DNA of 64,000 nucleotides from Endozoicomonas sp. GU-1 (GTDB lineage Bacteria; Pseudomonadota; Gammaproteobacteria; Pseudomonadales; Endozoicomonadaceae): NCBI RefSeq assembly GCF_027366395.1, contig NZ_CP114771.1, positions 5,022,001 to 5,086,000 of the forward strand, read 5' to 3'. Shown piece by piece: positions 58,187 to 64,000 of this stretch (position 1 is its first letter; each line of letters starts with the position of its first letter). The notes under the pieces were generated by a model. It saw only the letters and a program-made list of their open reading frames with translations, ran no database searches and was not told where the DNA came from. The position numbers and the translations under genes were made by a program.

Positions 58187-60676
58187 ATGGATTCACTGTC
58201 AGATTCTCTTAAGTCACTGGAAGTTGGCAGTGCTGTCCCCGGGGACAGTGATGCGATGTCTGCTTCTGGTTCAGCCTCAGCCATCGCGTGGGGACGAGAG
58301 CTGGCAGTGGTTAATGTCTCATCACCGGCATGTTCAGAGTTCCCCGTTACTACGCTCCCTGACGTGGCTCCCCGCACGGCTGCAACCGTTATAGCTGATC
58401 ATGGCCCCGGGCTGTTAATGGGAAATCCGGTTAACAGCGAAAAGAACAACCATTTATCGAGCCGGGAAAAAGTGGTCGCGGTGATGTCTGCCTTTGGTAC
58501 ATCGCACCCCTTCGATAGCCGGGCGATAATGCGCATTTTAGCTGCATGCATTTGTGATGAAGAAGAGCAATTGTCTCCCTTCGTCAGTAATGGTAAGAAA
58601 TGCAATTTTCTGTTGTCAGGATTTCTGGCTTTGCAATATGCCGGGGAGCCTGAGGCCACTGAACCCATCCTGGCAAAGCTTAAGAATATTGATAAGGGTT
58701 TTCTCGACCTTTATCTCAGGGCAGTTGAGCTATATTTGCTGATTTCCGGGCAGTCACCCTCTTCTATGGATTATGAGCAGGTGCAGGAGCTTTCTCAGTT
58801 GGTCCGGGAGACTGAATTTTTTCCTGCCGCCTGGCTGCTGGTAAAGCTGAGTTGTAATACGGATAAGCTGTTGCTGGTTTCACCCTTTCTGATGCCGCGT
58901 TTGCTGGTCCCGTTCCTGAATCGGAGCGATGAAATAATTATGTTGCAACGGGCTTTTGTCCGGGAGCTGATGGATGCATTGACTACCCTCCTCAAGCTGA
59001 CTAACAAACAATTCAATAGCTGTCTTGAAAAAATGACGCCACGGGACTTGTTTATGATGGATTTGGGAGGGGTGCTAATGGGTGCCAACATCAAGCCTGA
59101 GTTCAAACCATTTGCTGACTATCCGGAAGGGCTGAGACAGATCATTACCTTGGACTGGAGTGACATTATTCGTTCCCGGCAGGAAGGTGGCAGGCTCGAA
59201 CTTCGCTCCAGGCGCAACCGCTATAACCATAAGGATATCAGGCAAGTGTTTGATGAATCGGGGGCGAAGTTGCGGGTATCGAAAGGGACAATAAATAATC
59301 TGATTGGCGGGGTATTCAAGGATGCAGGCAAGGGGGATACGAGAAGAAGACTGTATAAGTACTTCGAGCAACGTCTTGAGGCGAAGGAGTCACGCTTTGT
59401 CAGTGGGCTCATGAAGTTGACCAAAGGGCTGATGTACCTTTGTTCCACAGGGTTTGAAAAACATCCGCTGATCGCCCTTATACATCTGGCTAATGCGGCA
59501 GACAGTGGCTTGTCCCCGCTGCTGCTCAAAGATGCCGGTGATATTAACCTGGGCTTTGGCCGGTTTGAAAAGTCCCGGGAACTGTATCAACAGCTGCGCA
59601 GCTTACCCGGTTTGCCAGAGTCCCTCGGGCGAAGGCTGGATTCATTAATTGAAATCTGTGAATTAAATATTCCTGCCGTCACCAGCACTGCGGCGTCAGA
59701 TGCTGTTAAAACGCCGGTTGCCGTTGAAGCTGGCAGCACGAAAAGCAGGAAAAAAGGAAAAACACGTCAGCGCAGCAGAACAGAGTCCAGAGGGGACGTG
59801 GTTGCCCCGAAGCAGCGCAGCCCGGATACGGAGCAAACACCTGCAGTTGCCCGGCTGGTTGAGCAGAGGCATTCGCCGTCGGTGTCTGATTTGCCTGAAC
59901 GATCAGATTCTGCAAACAGCGAACATCCGGATAAGCCCCCGGAAGCGGTACAGATAGACCAGCTTTCACCGGTTACATCTTTGAGGCCAGTGCCTGAGAA
60001 GGTGGCCGGGACAACGGCCTCACGGCAGCTGTTTATGCCAAGGGGGGGGCGCTTCAGCGATAGTGATTTGATGGTTCAGGGGTTTGTTCGGGAGATTAAT
60101 GCCCATCGGAACAAAAGTGATCTTGCCAGTGAGAAGTTGTGTATTGAACAGTGGCTGATGCATGACCAGGTCTATGGGCGTGTTTGCGAAGATGCAGCCT
60201 GGTTCTATTTGCGGCAGTGTATTTTTCCCGAGCAGATGAACGCGGTCATCCTGGCCGGTGACCAACTGAATGATGAGAAGGAGGCAAAATGGCAAATGCT
60301 GCACTTTGCTCTGGATTGGGTCTCCCGGGCCATGGCCTGTTACCTGGCACAGCCCATAGAGAAGCGTATCCTCAGTGGCCGGTTGCAGGAGATGTTGATT
60401 CAGCGGCACCATCAGAACCCGGAGCAAAAAAAGGACGCTGAGGCCTGCAAGCGCCTGCGATCCGGATGCTCCGGTTTTGGCCATGTTTTTTCTGAGTTGA
60501 GTGGCCTGGTCAGCAGCCACAAGCTAAGAAAAGTTTATGAAGACAAGGGGCATGAGTTTTTTGCGTTAAAACGCATTGCCGATCCTCTGTATTACCTAGG
60601 CGGCTGTCCGAGAATAGACTGCCCTACTGCGGTGTTAGCAAATTGGTCTAAAAAGTCGGAAATTTTTAGTAAATAG
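58187..60676 (+). CDS. very large hypothetical protein; C-terminal tail derived from a repeat element
   Basis: 829 residues, ATG 58187 with GGGGGGAT upstream. No named family. The first 35 residues are Ser/Ala/Gly-rich, like disordered secretion signals. The body is helical (RAVELYLLISGQSPSSMDYE, and a TPR/Sel1-like area near 385-475). A basic linker near 516-535 (KSRKKGKTRQRSR) is followed by a Ser/Pro-rich stretch and a helical C-terminal domain of about 180 residues from residue 623. The order of parts matches the 860-residue protein at 27374-29956. The last 27 residues are encoded by the palindromic element at 60595-60764, which therefore replaced the original end. Confidence 0.75.
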   Translation: MDSLSDSLKSLEVGSAVPGDSDAMSASGSASAIAWGRELAVVNVSSPACSEFPVTTLPDVAPRTAATVIADHGPGLLMGNPVNSEKNNHLSSREKVVAVMSAFGTSHPFDSRAIMRILAACICDEEEQLSPFVSNGKKCNFLLSGFLALQYAGEPEATEPILAKLKNIDKGFLDLYLRAVELYLLISGQSPSSMDYEQVQELSQLVRETEFFPAAWLLVKLSCNTDKLLLVSPFLMPRLLVPFLNRSDEIIMLQRAFVRELMDALTTLLKLTNKQFNSCLEKMTPRDLFMMDLGGVLMGANIKPEFKPFADYPEGLRQIITLDWSDIIRSRQEGGRLELRSRRNRYNHKDIRQVFDESGAKLRVSKGTINNLIGGVFKDAGKGDTRRRLYKYFEQRLEAKESRFVSGLMKLTKGLMYLCSTGFEKHPLIALIHLANAADSGLSPLLLKDAGDINLGFGRFEKSRELYQQLRSLPGLPESLGRRLDSLIEICELNIPAVTSTAASDAVKTPVAVEAGSTKSRKKGKTRQRSRTESRGDVVAPKQRSPDTEQTPAVARLVEQRHSPSVSDLPERSDSANSEHPDKPPEAVQIDQLSPVTSLRPVPEKVAGTTASRQLFMPRGGRFSDSDLMVQGFVREINAHRNKSDLASEKLCIEQWLMHDQVYGRVCEDAAWFYLRQCIFPEQMNAVILAGDQLNDEKEAKWQMLHFALDWVSRAMACYLAQPIEKRILSGRLQEMLIQRHHQNPEQKKDAEACKRLRSGCSGFGHVFSELSGLVSSHKLRKVYEDKGHEFFALKRIADPLYYLGGCPRIDCPTAVLANWSKKSEIFSK

Positions 60677-60764
60677 AACCACTATTCACTAAAAATTTCC
60701 GACTTTTTATCCTCAATTTTCTGCCATCCTCGCTACGGGCGCTATTCTCGGACAGCCTCCTAGG
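60595..60764. repeat. 170-bp nested palindromic element at the end of the large gene
   Basis: Outer inverted arms of 23 bp with one mismatch (60595-60617, starting CCTAGGCGGCTGTCCG, and 60742-60764). Inside is a second pair of 27-bp arms with one mismatch (60650-60676 and 60682-60708, core AAGTCGGAAATTTTTAGT) separated by five bases, which would form a very stable hairpin ending in TTTTT and could also terminate transcription on either strand. Confidence 0.88.
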
Positions 60765-60794
60765 CGCGTGATTTGGTTTCCGGCTTGATAAGGC

Positions 60795-61442
60795 TCAAGC
60801 CGATAACTGTTTATCGTTTTGATACCGGTTTTTAAAGAGCAGATACAGTCCGCTGCTCAACAGCAGGTTGCCCAGTCCAATCAGGTACCGGAATAAATCC
60901 AGCCTCAGATAGCCAGCCAGTGTGCCTTCCGTACCGATGATCAGCGCGCCGGTAAAATAGCTGGTAACAGAGGCGATGATCAGCCACTTAGGACCGGACT
61001 CCACCGATGAACGCAATAGCAGAAATGACGCGAAAATCAGCAGCACAGCCATTTGCAGGTCACGGTAAATAATGTCTAAACCGTACCATCGACAGACTTC
61101 GTAAACCACGCACACACCCAATATCAGCCTGCCCCAGGCGGCCCGACTCCAACTGCTGACGCTAACGCCAAGACAGGTGGCAATGCCGGTCAGAGGCGGC
61201 GCAAGAAACATGGCAGCATCCACCAGCATCTCGTGGGGGCCTGACCAGGCACTGGAGATACCATAACGCAGGCTGCCAGTAATGGATGCCAGCGCCATTA
61301 GCAGGAATCCCAACAGGGCTGCAGTGGCAGAAAAGCGATGAACGTCAGCGAAACTCTTTTGCTGTGCCATAAGAAAAACAGCAAAAAGGCAGGCAAAGGC
61401 CAGCACGGCATCGGAAATAGCCAGAGAACTCATTGTTTGCAA
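60795..61442 (-). CDS. hypothetical inner-membrane protein
   Basis: 215 residues with six or seven hydrophobic helices (LAISDAVLAFACLFAVFLMA; ALLGFLLMALASITGSLRYG; LLLSSGLYLLF) and a short basic C-terminus. No signal-transduction or transporter motif recognised. It follows hemL on the same strand by 50 bp and may be cotranscribed with it. Confidence 0.75.
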   Translation of the reverse strand: MQTMSSLAISDAVLAFACLFAVFLMAQQKSFADVHRFSATAALLGFLLMALASITGSLRYGISSAWSGPHEMLVDAAMFLAPPLTGIATCLGVSVSSWSRAAWGRLILGVCVVYEVCRWYGLDIIYRDLQMAVLLIFASFLLLRSSVESGPKWLIIASVTSYFTGALIIGTEGTLAGYLRLDLFRYLIGLGNLLLSSGLYLLFKNRYQNDKQLSA

Positions 61443-61494
61443 AATTGCTTAACCAGTCATTTAATAAAATACTCCGAAGATCAGCCTCCCGGAC

Positions 61495-62790
61495 TCAGGA
61501 TAATCGGGCGAATGCTTTCTCTGCCGCACTCCATGTGGCGTCCAGCTCTGCCTGACCATGGGCTATGGATATAAATCCTGCCTCAAATGCTGAGGGTGCC
61601 AAGTATACGCCATTAGCCAGCATACCATGGAAGAATTTGGCATAGCGCCCGGTGTCACAGGCCATCACTTTGGTGAAGCTGTCGATGTTATTGTCGGTAT
61701 GGTGCTGGTCGGTAAAAAATAGACCAAACATGCCGCCTACCTGGGATGTGGTAAAAGGAATACCGGCGGCTTCTGCTTTTTCTCTGAGACCTTGCAGAAG
61801 TACTGTGGTTTTCTCCGTCAGGGATTCATGAAAGCCGTGGGTAGACAGATTTTCCAGTGTGGCCAGACCGGCAGCCATGGCCAGCGGGTTACCAGAGAGT
61901 GTTCCGGCCTGGTAAACAGGACCCAGTGGTGCCAGGTGCTCCATAATCTCCCGGCGACCACCAAAAGCACCCACGGGCAGACCACCGCCAATAATTTTAC
62001 CCAGTGTCGTCAGATCCGGCGTTACGCCGTAATAGGCCTGGGCACCACCCAGTGCAACCCGGAAACCGGTCATGACTTCATCAAATATAAGGACAGTGCC
62101 GTATTCATCACACAGCTTGCGCAAGCCTTCCAGAAAACCGGGAACGGGTGGAATACAATTCATGTTGCCAGCCACCGGTTCAATGATGATACAGGCAATG
62201 TCATCACCAACCTGCTGGAAGGTTTCTTCCACCTCAGCCAGGTTGTTGTAGGTCAGGGTAATGGTTTTTTCCGCCAGTGCAGCGGGCACTCCCGGTGAAT
62301 TGGGCACACCCAGAGTCAGGGCACCGGAACCGGCTTTTACCAGCAGGGAGTCGGAGTGGCCATGGTAGCAGCCTTCAAACTTGACGATTCGGTCACGACC
62401 GGTAAAGCCCCGGGCCAGACGAATGGCACTCATGGTCGCTTCAGTACCGGAGTTGACCATGCGCAGCAGCTCCATGGAAGGCACCATCGCCCGTACCATC
62501 TTGGCGAGGCGGGTTTCCAGCTCCGTGGGTGCACCAAAGCTCATGCCAGCCAGGGCCTGATCACGCACGGCAGCGATCACATCCGGGTGGTTGTGGCCGA
62601 GGATCATGGGACCCCAGGAGCCGATGTAGTCAATGTATTCCCTGCCATCCACATCGTAAAGATGCGCGCCACGGGCTTTTTTAAAAAAGATGGGCTTGCC
62701 GCCAACTCCTTTAAATGCTCTGACCGGTGAGTTCACTCCCCCGGGGATGACCGTCTGGGCATCGTCAAAAAGTTGTTCAGAACGAGACAT
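61495..62790 (-). CDS. hemL: glutamate-1-semialdehyde 2,1-aminomutase
   Basis: 431 residues (E. coli 426). PLP enzyme making 5-aminolevulinate in the C5 haem pathway. Motifs: [60 protein letters not shown], the PLP-binding Lys in [18 protein letters not shown] (about 264) and [16 protein letters not shown]. Placed between the membrane protein and thiE; hemL-thiE adjacency is common in Pseudomonas. Confidence 0.96.
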   Translation of the reverse strand: MSRSEQLFDDAQTVIPGGVNSPVRAFKGVGGKPIFFKKARGAHLYDVDGREYIDYIGSWGPMILGHNHPDVIAAVRDQALAGMSFGAPTELETRLAKMVRAMVPSMELLRMVNSGTEATMSAIRLARGFTGRDRIVKFEGCYHGHSDSLLVKAGSGALTLGVPNSPGVPAALAEKTITLTYNNLAEVEETFQQVGDDIACIIIEPVAGNMNCIPPVPGFLEGLRKLCDEYGTVLIFDEVMTGFRVALGGAQAYYGVTPDLTTLGKIIGGGLPVGAFGGRREIMEHLAPLGPVYQAGTLSGNPLAMAAGLATLENLSTHGFHESLTEKTTVLLQGLREKAEAAGIPFTTSQVGGMFGLFFTDQHHTDNNIDSFTKVMACDTGRYAKFFHGMLANGVYLAPSAFEAGFISIAHGQAELDATWSAAEKAFARLS

Positions 62791-62870
62791 GGTGGCAATT
62801 CCTTAACATAGGCTGTGCGGCTTAACCCCGGGGTTTTGGCCGCTATTCTTTATTGTGCAACTGTGGAAGG

Positions 62871-63515
62871 TTAAACAGCTTTACGCTGTGTATCGTTAAA
62901 CAGAGCTATAAAATTCCGGGCCCGTTCCCGGATATTCTGTGCCGCAAACAGGTTATTAACGACGGCAACCATATCAGCACCGGCAGAAATCACCTCAGAA
63001 GCATTGTCCGTGGTAATGCCGCCAATGGCGACGATGGGCAGGTCAAACATTTCCCGTGCCCGGGTCAGAATGGCAAGCTCGGCATTTTTAGCATCGGGTT
63101 TGGTTCGGGAGGGGAAAAACTTGCCAAAGGCAATATAGTTGGCTCCCTGTTCAGCAGCCGCTTTTGCCTTTTCCAGAGAGCCCTCACAGCTGATGCCGAT
63201 AATGGCATAATCACCCAGCCGGGCTCTGGCATCGGCAATACTGTCATCCTGCTGGCCAAGGTGAACGCCGTCGGCTTCCACATCAAGGGCCAGCTCAATG
63301 TCATCGTTGATGATCAGCATGGCCTGGTATTGATGGCAGAGAACCTTCAATGCCCCGGCCTGTCGCAGTCTTTTACCGGAGTCGAGGCTTTTATCGCGGT
63401 ATTGCAGGATTTTCATACCGCCCATCAGAGCCTGCTCTACCGTTTCGAACAGTATTCTGTCATCGGGTTGCAGTTGACTATCGGTAATACCGTACAGGCC
63501 GTGAAATCGATGCAT
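62871..63515 (-). CDS. thiE: thiamine-phosphate synthase
   Basis: 214 residues. Joins the thiazole and pyrimidine moieties to give thiamine phosphate. TIM-barrel motifs: LYGITDS at the N-terminus, QYRDKSLDSGKR, LIINDDIELALDVEADGVHLGQQD, IIGISCEGSLEKAKAA and IVAIGGITTDNASEVISAGADMVAVV. It is 80 bp upstream of hemL on the same strand; that gap carries a GC palindrome (AACCCCGGGGTT, 62824-62835). Confidence 0.95.
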   Translation of the reverse strand: MHRFHGLYGITDSQLQPDDRILFETVEQALMGGMKILQYRDKSLDSGKRLRQAGALKVLCHQYQAMLIINDDIELALDVEADGVHLGQQDDSIADARARLGDYAIIGISCEGSLEKAKAAAEQGANYIAFGKFFPSRTKPDAKNAELAILTRAREMFDLPIVAIGGITTDNASEVISAGADMVAVVNNLFAAQNIRERARNFIALFNDTQRKAV

Positions 63516-63636
63516 GGTCCATACCCAATTATTAAATATCCGGCAGATTATACCAGTTTATCGTCCTTGTCTTTAATGGACGTTCATTATTAAACATAAG
63601 ACCAGTATTCATCATATTCCGTGGAAAAAATGTGTT

Positions 63637-64000
63637 CTAACAAACATCAGGTTTGCCCGGTAATGCATCAGCATCGATGGCAGCTCTCTCACTTACTGTT
63701 GAGCTATCTTCGTCGGCTTCAGTGTGGGCTTCGCCCACTGAGCAGAGAATGCCGGCAACCGTGTTGCCAACAACATTGGTGACCGTGCAGCCAGCATCGG
63801 TAATCCGGTCAGTCGCCAGAATAATCGCCATGGCTTCAACGGGTAGCCCCATGGTGTGTAACAGTACTCCGGTGGAGACTGCTGCACCGCCGGGTATACC
63901 GCCAGTAGCAACGGCCAGAAGGAAGGTGGTGAAGCCCATGGTGCCCATTTCCAGAAGGCTCAGGTCAATATGCCAGGCATTGGCCACAAACAGGGCAGCA
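63637..64000 (-). CDS. dicarboxylate/amino acid:cation symporter (SLC1 type), C-terminal part
   Basis: The gene runs off the right edge; only about 120 C-terminal residues are visible. They carry the signature of the DAACS/SLC1 transport core: GGIPGGAAVSTGVLLHTMGL (HP2 region), EAMAIILATDRITDAGCTVTN with the substrate Asp, and NVVGNTVAGI of helix 8. The tail is acidic and Ser/Ala-rich. Substrate cannot be told from this part. Confidence 0.85.
   Translation of the reverse strand, partial: AALFVANAWHIDLSLLEMGTMGFTTFLLAVATGGIPGGAAVSTGVLLHTMGLPVEAMAIILATDRITDAGCTVTNVVGNTVAGILCSVGEAHTEADEDSSTVSERAAIDADALPGKPDVC

Overview
The window reads as a chromosomal segment of a gammaproteobacterium. The core gene order is the one known from Pseudomonas and relatives: mpl-ubiX ... 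proA-rsfS-rlmH-mrdA-rodA-mltB-rlpA-dacA-ybeD-lipB-lipA ... holA-lptE ... leuS ... lnt-corC-ybeY-phoH-miaB-(DUF1820)-hemL-thiE. Interleaved with it are eukaryotic-like proteins (a protein kinase, a RING/TRAF-type zinc-finger protein, an ankyrin-repeat protein, very large helical-repeat proteins) and several families of small palindromic repeats. Together these suggest a host-associated marine gammaproteobacterium such as an Endozoicomonas relative. That placement is inference from gene content; no rRNA is present.

Layout. 1-1.3 kb: agmatinase gene split by a 197-bp MITE with an exact target duplication, then a second palindromic element. 1.3-4.9 kb: PPi-dependent phosphofructokinase, mpl, ubiX. 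4.8-9.6 kb: small secreted or hypothetical proteins, a cytochrome c lipoprotein, a polysaccharide deacetylase, tesB. 10-16 kb: DedA/PAP2 fusion, ferredoxin-NADP reductase, RmlD-like protein, response-regulator/PAS/histidine kinase, proA. 16.2-27.3 kb: the cell elongation and lipoate block from rsfS to lipA. 27.4-35.6 kb: a large unknown protein, DUF3581, ilvD, holA, lptE. 35.6-42.6 kb: an accessory block (protein kinase, katG, two unknown proteins, two copies of a palindromic repeat) that separates lptE from leuS. 42.6-51.6 kb: leuS, yidE-type transporter, RING/TRAF protein, Kef-type antiporter, ElyC/DUF218 protein, ankyrin protein, small secreted protein. 51.8-57.4 kb: lnt-corC-ybeY-phoH-miaB on the minus strand. 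57.7-64 kb: DUF1820, a second large unknown protein, a membrane protein, hemL, thiE and the end of an SLC1-type symporter cut by the window edge.

Two features stand out. First, five core genes (mrdA, rodA, ilvD, holA, katG) are frameshifted as read. Each break is a one-base change in or beside a short base run, and each is repaired to family length by one base (two in rodA). Several of these genes are normally essential, so base-call errors are more likely than real loss, but this needs read-level checking. Second, small palindromic elements punctuate the accessory boundaries, supply stop codons to neighbouring genes and in one case the C-terminal tail of a large protein. nadD, normally beside proA/rsfS or holA, is absent from both places. 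No transposase, tRNA, rRNA or CRISPR array was seen.
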